Source of the DNA: Lachnospiraceae bacterium
Lineage (GTDB): Bacteria > Bacillota > Clostridia > Lachnospirales > Lachnospiraceae
Direction of reading: 5' to 3'
DNA length: 64,000 bases
Assembly (NCBI GenBank): GCA_017395635.1
Contig: JAFQOE010000058.1
Coordinates: 156,202 to 220,201, forward strand
Shown here: positions 37,174 through 45,671 of the stretch, in pieces
Layout of the letters: each line of letters opens with the position of its first letter
Position numbering within the stretch: the stretch's first letter is position 1
Notes under the pieces: generated by a model
The model's database searches: none
What the model saw: the letters and a program-made list of their open reading frames with translations, nothing else
What the model was told of the DNA's origin: nothing
Position numbers and translations under genes: made by a program

Positions 37174-37428
37174 ATGTATGAAAGAATGTTTTTTATAGGT
37201 ATGTTTTTTTGCGTGTTAAATTTTGCAATAAGTATTATTTTGTTTTTAAAAAACGGTGTGTTAAACATAATTCGAGATATGATGGGATGGAGACAAACAG
37301 TGATAGTACCACAGGAATACATAAAAGAGCAAGTGACAGATATTTTGATGAAGCAGGATATTTGTGTGGAGCAGTTGTTTCAAATCGAAGAAGATATTGT
37401 AATAACGCATACGGAGAACAGGATGTAG
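37174..37428 (+). CDS. Small single-span membrane protein
   Basis: 84 residues with a hydrophobic helix at about 4-26 (FFIGMFFCVLNFAISIILFL) and a polar C-terminal part. GGAGG lies six bases before the ATG at 37174, immediately after the kinase stop codon. No family is recognised. Position suggests a component of the kinase locus. Confidence 0.7.
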   Translation: MYERMFFIGMFFCVLNFAISIILFLKNGVLNIIRDMMGWRQTVIVPQEYIKEQVTDILMKQDICVEQLFQIEEDIVITHTENRM

Positions 37429-37444
37429 GAAAATAGATGATTTG

Positions 37445-37522
37445 GGCGTTTGCGAAACTCAAGTTGGTATTGGAATGCTTGTGCAAATTTAACACACCAA
37501 CGCAGGACGTTTGCAATTGCCT
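37445..37522 (+). repeat. Partial palindromic element D (left arm joined to terminus)
   Basis: Matches the left arm of element A (from TTTGCGAAACTCAAGTTGGT to CAACGCAGGACGTTTGCA) with only a few differences in over 70 bases, then jumps to the right terminus CAATTGCCT. The core and right arm are missing, as if deleted between the two GTTTGC/GTTTCGC sequences. Flanks TAGATGATTTG and TAGATATTTG look like a decayed target duplication. Confidence 0.6.
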
Positions 37523-37552
37523 AAGTAGATATTTGAGAGAAAGGAGATAAAC

Positions 37553-40255
37553 ATGAGGAAAATAGATATTGTGATATATGTAGTGTTATTAATATTTTTA
37601 CTGGGTATAGTGTGTGGTGATTGGGAAGTTGGAAAAGTGTACGCGGAGATAACCGAAGAAATGAGTACGACGACGGAGAATATTACTGAAAGTTCGACGG
37701 AAGAAAATACAACTGAATCTACAACCGAAAGAATAGAAGAAGAAACTACCACGGAAGAGGCTACTACCGAAGAAGCTTCTACGGAGGATATAACCACAGA
37801 GGAAATACCACAGGAACCGGTGGATGAAACGCCACCGGAAGTTAAAATAGTGTGTATGGATGAAGATGGAAAAGCAAAGGAATCCGTGTTGTGTCACATA
37901 ACAATATCAGATGAGGATTTTGAGAATTGTAAGAATATAGTGCATGTGGAAAAGAAGGATTTTCATAATAGAATAGAGTATATGATGATAGAAGATATTG
38001 AGTTTGAAAATGAAGTTGAAAAAGAAATGGAGTTTTCTGAAGAAGGATATTATCGTATTTATATTCAGTCTGTAGATGGAATGGGAAATGAAACTATTTC
38101 GGAAACAATTGAATTTTTGATTGATCGGACAGCACCGGATATTATGGTGAATATGGGGAAAATGAAGGAAAAGGGTTATTATGAGACGAAGAAAGAAAAA
38201 AGAGAAGTAATCATTGAGGTGGAAGACTATAACTTGGTAAAGGAATTTTGCAAGGTTGCTGTAATACATAATATGCAAACGGAAAGAATAATGTCTTGTG
38301 AATGGGAAGATTTATCTATGGGAAGAAAGACAACCCTTGTTTTTGATGATACTTTTGAAGATGGCAATTATAAAATTATAGTTTATGCGAAGGACGAGGT
38401 GGGAAATGAAGTTGGAAAAGAAGTTGATTTCAGCATTGATAATACTGCAGCCGAGATTGAGATGGATTCCGACATGAATTATGAAAAATGGACCAGTCAA
38501 GATGTTGTTTTTCAGACAAAAGTAGAGGACAATGTGTCGGGGTTAAAGGAAGTGATTTATAAAGTCAAAGGAGAAGTAGTAAAAAGAGTTTCTTTTGAGG
38601 AAAAAACGGATTGTTATTATCAGGAAATAATTGCAACAAAGGAGGCAGATAAAGAGTCTGGATATAGTGTTTCTGTGGAAGTGATTAATGGAGCAGGAAT
38701 CAGGCAGAGTATGAAGCGTCAGGTCTACATTGATAAAACAAAACCGGAGGTGAGTCTTTCTGGGATTGAGGATGGACAGCACTATGCAAAAAATCAGGTT
38801 GTTCTTACTAATGTTATGGACATATCCTATAAAGAAACCCAGACGGAATATTATGTAACACATACAAAGAATGGAAAAAGTAAAAAAATACTTTTGAATG
38901 CATTTTTATCAGATAAGTATGAAGATAGTTGTATCCGGGAGTTTACACAGGAAGGAAAGTATGAAATTTATGCGATGACCACAGACAGTGCCGGCAACTG
39001 TTCTAAGTCTAATACGCTTTCTTTTGTAATTGATAAAACTGCACCGGTTTTGGAAGTGAAGGGTGTGGAAGAAGGTGCTATGACACCGGATACAGTGATA
39101 TTGCAAATTAGTTGTCGAGAAGCATTTTATGCAACGAATAAAGTAGAGATGGAAATTGTGAAAACCTTAGATGGAAAAAAGACGACAGAGCGAGTGGATG
39201 GATTGCTGAAAGAGGGAGAGGAGTCGTTAATAGAAAAACAATTTTCGGAAGATGGAACTTATTGCGTAAGTGTTTTTGCAAAAGATAAGGCAGGAAACGA
39301 AGCAAAGACAAAGAGTGTAACATTTTCAGTAGATAAAACAAAACCGGAGATTCAAATTATAGGAACCGATAACTATCAGCTGTGGAGTAAACCGGCATCT
39401 TTGCGTTTTAGCATAGAGGAATCTAACTATGAAGGAAATCAAGTGTCGATTACCGGTACACGTAAAGACATTGATGGAAAAATAGAGAAATTGAATGTTC
39501 CGGCAATGAAGAATGATGGAAAAATTTCCAGTATGTTACAGGTTTTTGAAAAGGATGGGATTTATGAGCTACAAATAAATGCAAAGGATTTGGCAGGAAA
39601 TGCAAATTCAAAGGAGATGCACTTTGTAATTGATCAGACAAGCCCTGAGATTAACGGAGTGGAAAAATATGATGGTGGGTATTATTCATCGTTTCAGTTG
39701 GCAGATTCTATGGAAGGCATTTTCAAGGATTTAACAGTAGTATCTTATCAGATGTATCTAAATGGTGTAGAATATAATGGTACGGATAAGATAACTCGGG
39801 AAGATAAGTATAATTTGCTGGTACAGGCACAAGATGAGTTGGGACATGAGAACAGAAAGAGTATTGAATTTATAGTAGATTGTACACCACCGAAAGTCAG
39901 ATTTTTAGGGGTTATGGATGGAGAGCGTGTAGAAAAAGCAGGAACTATATTGTTGACTTTAGATGACGCAGAAGACGATATTACCGGTATTCGTGTGAAT
40001 GATGTTGAATATGATGTGGCTTTGCGTGAAATACCGTATACAGAATATGGAAATTATCGAATAGAGGTAGACTGTAAAGACAAGGCAGGAAATAGAGCCA
40101 CAGAAAGTATAAGTTTCACATATGCAAATGTAGAAACACAAACATCTACCTGGAAAGGTGAAATATGGATGAGTTTGTGTGTCGGTTTAGTTGGTGTTTT
40201 GGGGATTTGTGCTTGGGTTCATATTCGTACAAAACAGAAAAGAAGGGAAGAATAA
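37553..40255 (+). CDS. Surface protein with repeated Ig-like domains and C-terminal anchor helix
   Basis: 900 residues. Signal peptide or anchor at about 4-27 (IVIYVVLLIFLLGIVCG). A Thr/Glu-rich stalk (about 37-83) is followed by seven or so domains of 85-100 residues, each opening with a segment like FVIDKTAPVLEVKGVE and closing with AKDKAGNEAKTKSVTFSVD. This is the pattern of bacterial Ig-like repeats of adhesins and wall proteins. A helix at about 872-890 (MSLCVGLVGVLGICAWVHI) and basic tail fix it in the membrane; there is no LPXTG. Being downstream of the FHA, phosphatase and kinase genes, it may be an extracellular component or target of that signalling system. Confidence 0.85.
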   Translation: MRKIDIVIYVVLLIFLLGIVCGDWEVGKVYAEITEEMSTTTENITESSTEENTTESTTERIEEETTTEEATTEEASTEDITTEEIPQEPVDETPPEVKIVCMDEDGKAKESVLCHITISDEDFENCKNIVHVEKKDFHNRIEYMMIEDIEFENEVEKEMEFSEEGYYRIYIQSVDGMGNETISETIEFLIDRTAPDIMVNMGKMKEKGYYETKKEKREVIIEVEDYNLVKEFCKVAVIHNMQTERIMSCEWEDLSMGRKTTLVFDDTFEDGNYKIIVYAKDEVGNEVGKEVDFSIDNTAAEIEMDSDMNYEKWTSQDVVFQTKVEDNVSGLKEVIYKVKGEVVKRVSFEEKTDCYYQEIIATKEADKESGYSVSVEVINGAGIRQSMKRQVYIDKTKPEVSLSGIEDGQHYAKNQVVLTNVMDISYKETQTEYYVTHTKNGKSKKILLNAFLSDKYEDSCIREFTQEGKYEIYAMTTDSAGNCSKSNTLSFVIDKTAPVLEVKGVEEGAMTPDTVILQISCREAFYATNKVEMEIVKTLDGKKTTERVDGLLKEGEESLIEKQFSEDGTYCVSVFAKDKAGNEAKTKSVTFSVDKTKPEIQIIGTDNYQLWSKPASLRFSIEESNYEGNQVSITGTRKDIDGKIEKLNVPAMKNDGKISSMLQVFEKDGIYELQINAKDLAGNANSKEMHFVIDQTSPEINGVEKYDGGYYSSFQLADSMEGIFKDLTVVSYQMYLNGVEYNGTDKITREDKYNLLVQAQDELGHENRKSIEFIVDCTPPKVRFLGVMDGERVEKAGTILLTLDDAEDDITGIRVNDVEYDVALREIPYTEYGNYRIEVDCKDKAGNRATESISFTYANVETQTSTWKGEIWMSLCVGLVGVLGICAWVHIRTKQKRREE

Positions 40256-40260
40256 AGGCG

Positions 40261-40920
40261 ATGATAAAAGCAGTTGTATTTGATATGGATGGCGTTATAT
40301 TTGATTCTGAAAAGTTGTATCGTAAACATTGGATGATTACCGGAGCAGAGTATGGAATTCCGGAAGAAACGATGCGCGAACTCTGTAATTTAATTGCGGG
40401 TTCCACGAAAGAACGGAATGAAAAGTTAATGAAGTCCAGATTCGGTGAAGATTTTGATTATATGACTTTTCGTGAAAGAACCATGTCTCGGATGGATGAG
40501 GATATCATGCAAAATGGTGTGGAATTAAAACCGGGTGTCATGGAATTGTTTGATTACTTGAAGAAGAATGAATATAAGATTGGTCTGGCGACTTCTACGC
40601 AACAAGAAAGGGCAGAGCGGAATTTGAAAAATGCAGGAATTCTTTCGTATTTTGATAAGATTGTATATGGAGGAATTGTTGCGAATGGCAAACCTGCACC
40701 GGATATTTACTTAAAGGCCTGTCGGGATTTAGGGGTGAAACCGGAAGAGGCAATCGGAATTGAGGATTCTATTAATGGTGTGAAATCATCTTCGACAGCG
40801 GGACTTTACACTATTATGGTGGTTGATTTGATTGAACCGACTGAGGAGATTCGTCTGATGACAAATCGGATTTTTGATTCTCTTTTTGATGTCCTTGATT
40901 TACTAAAAGAAGGAATGTAA
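40261..40920 (+). CDS. HAD-superfamily hydrolase, beta-phosphoglucomutase-like
   Basis: 219 residues. Motif I FDMDGVIFDSE with the nucleophile and acid Asp, motif II ATST, motif III Lys in ANGKPAPDIYLKA, and motif IV GIEDSINGVKSSSTAG. The alpha-helical cap inserted after motif I marks the subfamily of phosphosugar phosphatases and mutases. The substrate is unknown. The ATG at 40261 starts six bases after the surface protein; the longer frame from 40165 overlaps that gene and is not used. Confidence 0.92.
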   Translation: MIKAVVFDMDGVIFDSEKLYRKHWMITGAEYGIPEETMRELCNLIAGSTKERNEKLMKSRFGEDFDYMTFRERTMSRMDEDIMQNGVELKPGVMELFDYLKKNEYKIGLATSTQQERAERNLKNAGILSYFDKIVYGGIVANGKPAPDIYLKACRDLGVKPEEAIGIEDSINGVKSSSTAGLYTIMVVDLIEPTEEIRLMTNRIFDSLFDVLDLLKEGM

Positions 40921-41051
40921 CCACTTAGTTGAATTAATCATGTCTGAGAGTACCGGTTCAATTAATCTTTCGGGTGGACAGTATCTTGCAAGGAATAAAT
41001 ATCAAAATACAATCATATATTGGACTAACAGATAAAATGGGAGTGTGATGT

Positions 41052-41414
41052 ATGAGTATCGGATCAAAAATAGGAATTGTAATTAAGGGATTGATTTTTT
41101 CTTATGTGATAACAGGTGTATTATTGGCAATTTTAGCTTTTTTGGTATTTCAGTTTGGGTTGACAGAGAATGTGACGGATGTCAGTATTACAGCTATCTA
41201 TGTAGTAGTAACTTTTTTAGGAGCCTTTGTGGTTGGAAAAGGTGTGAAGGAACGCAAGTTTTTATGGGGTTTTTTCCTGGGCTTATTGTACATAGCCATT
41301 ATTTCGATTGTGGCAATTGTATTAGGCCAGGTGTTTGATGTGACCAGTACTGCTAATTTGTCCACGGCTGTTCTTTGTATTGGTGGTGGTCTTTTGGGGG
41401 GCATGTTAAGTTAA
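41052..41414 (+). CDS. TIGR04086-type small membrane protein
   Basis: 120 residues and four membrane helices (about 10-35, 42-62, 70-92, 95-118). The sequence (GSKIGIVIKGLIFSYVITG, GAFVVGKGVKERKFLWG) fits the TIGR04086 membrane family, which is commonly found next to the SCIFF genes in clostridia. No function is established. Confidence 0.8.
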   Translation: MSIGSKIGIVIKGLIFSYVITGVLLAILAFLVFQFGLTENVTDVSITAIYVVVTFLGAFVVGKGVKERKFLWGFFLGLLYIAIISIVAIVLGQVFDVTSTANLSTAVLCIGGGLLGGMLS

Positions 41415-41487
41415 GTGCTTTGTGTTAAGTTGATTTGCAGTGCTGAAATTTGATGGATTTGTAACAATAGAGCTGTTCGTTTTTTCG

Positions 41488-41516
41488 TTGACCTGGTTAA
41501 AAGCTTGTGTTATACT
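41488..41516 (+). promoter_or_regulatory. Promoter of scfA
   Basis: TTGACC, 17 bases, TATACT, about 105 bases upstream of the SCIFF peptide gene. Confidence 0.75.
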
Positions 41517-41623
41517 ATGTCATAACTATTTTATGATATAGGAAATTCTACTGTGTGGAAACTCTTATGCCATAAAAATGCTCCGCAAGGATCGTAAATA
41601 ATACAAATGTGAGGTAAAGAATT

Positions 41624-41764
41624 ATGAAGCATATTAAGACTTTAACAGACAAAACTTTGAAGAACACAATGGAAAAGGGTGGATGTGGTGAGTGCCAGAC
41701 ATCTTGCCAGTCAGCTTGCAAGACATCTTGTACAGTTGGTAACCAGACTTGTGAAAACAAATAA
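41624..41764 (+). CDS. scfA: SCIFF peptide precursor (six cysteines in forty-five)
   Basis: 46 residues beginning MKHIKTLTDKTLKNTMEKGG and continuing with six cysteines in the spacing C-x2-C-x3-C-x3-C-x3-C-x6-C. This is the near-invariant SCIFF peptide of Clostridia, a ribosomally made peptide whose cysteines are crosslinked as thioethers by the radical SAM enzyme encoded 200 bases downstream. GTGAGGT lies upstream of the ATG. It has its own promoter and is followed by a terminator hairpin, so the peptide should be made in excess over its maturase. Confidence 0.97.
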   Translation: MKHIKTLTDKTLKNTMEKGGCGECQTSCQSACKTSCTVGNQTCENK

Positions 41765-41785
41765 TTGTTAATCAGCAGCTATTCG

Positions 41786-41808
41786 GTAGACAGGTACTGA
41801 ACGGTTAC
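41786..41808 (+). repeat. Post-stop hairpin repeat (divergent copy)
   Basis: GTAGACAGGTACTGAACGG then TTAC, a shortened copy of the GTAAC...GTTAC family, 22 bases after the scfA stop codon. Confidence 0.45.
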
Positions 41809-41852
41809 GTTAACTGTCTGTATAATGAGACGAAAGTATTTGTAAAAGAATA

Positions 41853-41883
41853 AAGAGGACTGCTAATTTAGCTGTCCTCTTTC
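41853..41883 (+). terminator. Terminator/attenuator between scfA and scfB
   Basis: AAAGAGGACTGCT pairs with AGCTGTCCTCTTT. The short T run suggests partial read-through into scfB. Confidence 0.7.
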
Positions 41884-41966
41884 GTTGCGTTTTTAATGAT
41901 TTGTTTTTTGGGGAGAGAAATGACCTCTGTCGACAGAATTTTTGACGCGGCGTAGAAGGAGTTAAA

Positions 41967-43313
41967 GTGGTACATCAATATAAAAACAATGGCTATAATA
42001 TCGTACTTGATGTCTGTAGTGGTTCTGTTCACGTAGTAGATGATATAGTGTATGATGTGATTGGCTTATATGAAGAATTGAATCGGGAAGAGATTGCAGA
42101 GAAGCTTCCGCAGTATTCCAAAGAAGATATCTTTGAGGTATGTGAAGAGATTGCAGAATTGAAAGAGGCCGGACAGCTTTTCACGGAAGACGTGTATAAG
42201 GACGCAATAATTGATTTTAAGCAAAGAAAGACAGTAGTGAAGGCACTATGTTTGCATATTGCACATGACTGTAATCTTGCATGCAAATATTGTTTTGCGG
42301 AAGAGGGAGAGTATCATGGTGATCGTTCCCTTATGAGTTATGAGGTTGGTAAGAAAGCATTGGATTTCTTAATTGCCAATTCCGGAAATCGTGTGAATTT
42401 GGAAGTGGACTTCTTTGGAGGAGAACCACTTATGAATTTCCAGGTGGTAAAGGACTTAGTGGCATATGGAAGAAGTCAGGAAAAGGAACACAACAAGAAG
42501 TTCCGTTTTACACTTACAACCAATGGAATGTTATTAGATGATGAGGTTATGGAATTTGCTAATAAGGAAATGGCCAATGTTGTCTTGAGTATAGATGGTC
42601 GCAAGGAAGTACATGACTTTATGCGTCCTACAAGAAATGGCAAAGGAAGTTATGACATTATTATTGATAAGTTTAAGAAAATGGCGAAGCTTCGTAATCA
42701 GACCAATTATTATGTGAGAGGAACTTTTACACATCATAATTTGGATTTCTCAGAGGATGTACTGCATTTGGCAGATTTGGGATTTAAGCAGATTTCCATG
42801 GAACCGGTTGTGGCACCGGACGAACAGCCATATGCAATCAAGGAAGAAGATTTGCCGAAATTGTTTGAGGAATATGATACCCTAGCAAAGGCAATGATTG
42901 CAAGAGAGAAAGATGGAAAAGGATTTAACTTCTTCCATTTCATGATAGATTTAACAGGCGGTCCATGTCTTTATAAGAGATTATCCGGATGTGGCTCTGG
43001 AACAGAGTATTTAGCAGTGACACCTTGGGGAGACTTATATCCATGCCATCAGTTTGTTGGAATGGAAGAATTTAAGTTGGGTAACGTAGACACTGGAGTT
43101 GAGAAAACTGAGCTAGTGGACGAATTTAAGCTTTGTAATGTATATGCAAAGGACAAATGTAAGGATTGCTTTGCAAGATTCTACTGTAGTGGTGGTTGCG
43201 CTGCGAACTCCTATAACTTCCATGGCAATTTATTAGATGCCTATGATGTTGGTTGTGAGTTGGAGCGTAAGCGAGTAGAATGTGCAATTATGATAAAAGC
43301 AGCATTATCGTAA
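41967..43313 (+). CDS. scfB: SCIFF maturase, radical SAM/SPASM enzyme
   Basis: 448 residues. A RiPP-recognition-like N-terminal domain precedes the radical SAM CxxxCxxC motif (Cys102, Cys106, Cys109 in CNLACKYCFA). The C-terminal SPASM region, for auxiliary iron-sulfur clusters, includes CGSGTEYLAVTPWGDLYPCH and CKDCFARFYCSGGCAANSY. It forms thioether bonds in the ScfA peptide. GTG start at 41967 with AAGGAG five bases upstream. The gene order scfA-scfB-secDF is the usual clostridial one. Confidence 0.96.
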   Translation: MVHQYKNNGYNIVLDVCSGSVHVVDDIVYDVIGLYEELNREEIAEKLPQYSKEDIFEVCEEIAELKEAGQLFTEDVYKDAIIDFKQRKTVVKALCLHIAHDCNLACKYCFAEEGEYHGDRSLMSYEVGKKALDFLIANSGNRVNLEVDFFGGEPLMNFQVVKDLVAYGRSQEKEHNKKFRFTLTTNGMLLDDEVMEFANKEMANVVLSIDGRKEVHDFMRPTRNGKGSYDIIIDKFKKMAKLRNQTNYYVRGTFTHHNLDFSEDVLHLADLGFKQISMEPVVAPDEQPYAIKEEDLPKLFEEYDTLAKAMIAREKDGKGFNFFHFMIDLTGGPCLYKRLSGCGSGTEYLAVTPWGDLYPCHQFVGMEEFKLGNVDTGVEKTELVDEFKLCNVYAKDKCKDCFARFYCSGGCAANSYNFHGNLLDAYDVGCELERKRVECAIMIKAALS

Positions 43314-43336
43314 CAGCGAAAGTACTAAATTGTTAT
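43310..43336 (+). repeat. Post-stop hairpin repeat (GTAAC...GTTAT)
   Basis: GTAACAGCGAAAGTACTAAA then TTGTTAT. The copy overlaps the scfB stop codon. Confidence 0.5.
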
Positions 43337-43386
43337 GACTGTATAGATTGGTTACGTATTGTTGTAAGAAAAGGAGAGAAAAGGAA

Positions 43387-45594
43387 ATGAAGAAAGCAAA
43401 AAGAAACAGTGTACTGATTATTTTGGTGTTCATTTTGGCTTTGGCGCTTGGTATTTATACTGCGGCAGTAGGTCTTGGTAAACATCGTATTGGTGCAGCA
43501 AAGAATATCGTGTTAGGATTGGATCTTGCCGGTGGTGTAAGTATTACTTATGAGGTTGTAGAAGACAATCCAAGTCAGCAGGAAATTGATGATACTATTA
43601 AGCGTCTACAGTTGCGTGTAGATGGTTATTCAACAGACGGAAGCGTATATCAGGAAGGTTCTGATCGTATTAGCATTGAAATTCCTGGTGTGACAGATGC
43701 AAACCAGATTCTGGAAGAGTTAGGAAAACCTGGTGCGTTGGAATTTTTAGATGAAGAGAATTATTCTTTGTTTGCTTCCGGTGAAGCATATGAACCATTG
43801 TTGACCGGTTCTGATGTGAAAGCTGCGTCAGCAGCAATTGATAATTCGGGAACAACACCGGATTATATTGTTGAGCTTGTATTTAATGATGAAGGTACTA
43901 AGAAGTTTGCAGAGGCTACAAAGATTAACTTGCAAAAGATTATTTATATTATCTATGATGGTGAGGTTGTTTCTGCACCAACTGTTCAGTCAGAGATTAC
44001 CGGTGGTAATGCAATGATTAATGGTATGGCTGATTTGGAAGAGGCAGAAAAGCTTGCGCAGACAATCCGCATCGGTGCACTTCCTTTGACATTGACAGAG
44101 TTACGTTCTAACGTAGTAGGAGCTACATTAGGTCAGGATGCACTTGTATCCAGTTTAAAAGCTGGTGCAATTGGTATGGCAATTGTAGCATTGATTATGA
44201 TAGTAGTTTACTTATTACCAGGTGTGATTTCTGTGTTTGCACTTTGTGCATATGCTGTTCTTACTTTATTATGTTTGAATGGATTCAATGCAAGTTTGAC
44301 CTTGCCGGGTATTGCAGGTATTATATTGTCAATCGGCATGGCGGTAGATGCGAATGTAGTTATTTTTACACGTATTAAAGAAGAAATTGGTACGGGTAAT
44401 GGTGTGAAGGTAGCAATTGATTCCGGTTTTAATAAGGCGATGTCTGCTATTTTAGATGGTAATATTACAACTTTGATTGCAGCAGTTGTGCTTTATTTGA
44501 TGGGTACAGGTCCGATTAAGGGATTTGCTTTAACTCTTGGTATTGGTATTGTATTATCTATGTTTACAGCTTTGTTTATAACAAAGAATTTGTTAAAAGC
44601 TGTATATACATTAGGATTAAAGAGTCCTAAATTATATGGTTCCAAGAAAGAATATAAGGTTCAGGGTTATGTGAAATTCAGCCGTGTTGCATACATAATC
44701 TCTATTGTTGCGATTGCAGCAGGTATTATTGCATTGCCAATCTTTAAGAGCAAAGACGGTTCTGCTTTGAATTATACACTAGAGTTTACCGGTGGTACTG
44801 CAATGACCGTTGATTTTGACGAGTACTATGATTTGAATGCGGCAGAGGAGAAGATTCGTCCTGTTGTAGCGAAAGCTGCTGATGTGTCAGAAGCTACTAT
44901 TCAGGTTCAGAATGTTAAGGATACGAATGAAATTGTAATTAAGACACCTGAGCTTAAGGTTGACCAGCGTAATGAAGTAGAGAATGAATTACGTGCCAAC
45001 TTTGGTGTGAAAGAATTTGCAATTGAGAATATCAGTGGAACAATTAGTTCAGAAATGCAGAAAAATGCAATTATATCTGTTTTGATTGCAACAGTTTTAA
45101 TGTTGATTTATATTGCAATCCGTTTTGATGATGTAAAGTTTGGTGCAGCAGCGGTTATTGCCTTGTTGCATGATGTGTTAATTGTATTTGCAATTTATTC
45201 AATCGGAAGATTGTCAGTTGGTAATACATTTATTGCATGTATGCTTACAATTGTAGGTTATTCTATCAATGCAACGATTATTATCTTTGACCGTATTCGT
45301 GAGAATTTAGTATTGATGAAGAGCAAAGGCGAGTCTTATGAAAATATTGTTAATGCGTCTATTTCACAGACATTTACAAGAACGATTTACTCTTCGCTTA
45401 CAACATTTGTAACAGTATTTGTGTTATATATCATGGGTGTTACCTCTATTAAGGAGTTTGCTTTAACACTTATGGCAGGTATCGTTTGTGGTGCTTATTC
45501 TTCTGTATGCATTACAGGACCATTGTGGCATACACTTAAGACTAAGTTAAGCAAGGATAATAAGGGCAATAAGAAGGTTTCTAAGAAAGCTTAA
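43387..45594 (+). CDS. secDF: SecDF protein translocase subunit (fused SecD-SecF)
   Basis: About 735 residues. SecD half: GLDLAGGVSITYEV, the RLQLRVDGYS periplasmic domain, ATLGQDALVSSLKAG, and GIAGIILSIGMAVDANVVIF. SecF half: LEFTGGTAMTVDF and GYSINATIIIFDRIREN. There are twelve membrane helices in all. It uses the proton gradient to assist Sec-dependent export. The ATG at 43387 has AAGGAGAG upstream. A terminator follows. Fusion of SecD and SecF is usual in Firmicutes. Confidence 0.97.
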   Translation: MKKAKRNSVLIILVFILALALGIYTAAVGLGKHRIGAAKNIVLGLDLAGGVSITYEVVEDNPSQQEIDDTIKRLQLRVDGYSTDGSVYQEGSDRISIEIPGVTDANQILEELGKPGALEFLDEENYSLFASGEAYEPLLTGSDVKAASAAIDNSGTTPDYIVELVFNDEGTKKFAEATKINLQKIIYIIYDGEVVSAPTVQSEITGGNAMINGMADLEEAEKLAQTIRIGALPLTLTELRSNVVGATLGQDALVSSLKAGAIGMAIVALIMIVVYLLPGVISVFALCAYAVLTLLCLNGFNASLTLPGIAGIILSIGMAVDANVVIFTRIKEEIGTGNGVKVAIDSGFNKAMSAILDGNITTLIAAVVLYLMGTGPIKGFALTLGIGIVLSMFTALFITKNLLKAVYTLGLKSPKLYGSKKEYKVQGYVKFSRVAYIISIVAIAAGIIALPIFKSKDGSALNYTLEFTGGTAMTVDFDEYYDLNAAEEKIRPVVAKAADVSEATIQVQNVKDTNEIVIKTPELKVDQRNEVENELRANFGVKEFAIENISGTISSEMQKNAIISVLIATVLMLIYIAIRFDDVKFGAAAVIALLHDVLIVFAIYSIGRLSVGNTFIACMLTIVGYSINATIIIFDRIRENLVLMKSKGESYENIVNASISQTFTRTIYSSLTTFVTVFVLYIMGVTSIKEFALTLMAGIVCGAYSSVCITGPLWHTLKTKLSKDNKGNKKVSKKA

Positions 45595-45608
45595 GAAATT
45601 GAAAAGCA

Positions 45609-45640
45609 TAGGGACATGGCGAAAAACCATGTCCCTTTCA
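45609..45640 (+). terminator. Rho-independent terminator after secDF
   Basis: GGGACATGG pairs perfectly with CCATGTCCC over a 7-base loop, followed by TTTCAT. It is 32 bases before recJ, so recJ expression needs read-through or another promoter. Confidence 0.75.
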
Positions 45641-45671
45641 TAGCTTATTTAGAAGCATATAGGAGATTTGT

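Noticed and set aside
40165-40260. N-terminal extension of the HAD hydrolase
   Set aside because: It overlaps the end of the surface protein gene in another frame; the conserved motif I starts right after the ATG at 40261.
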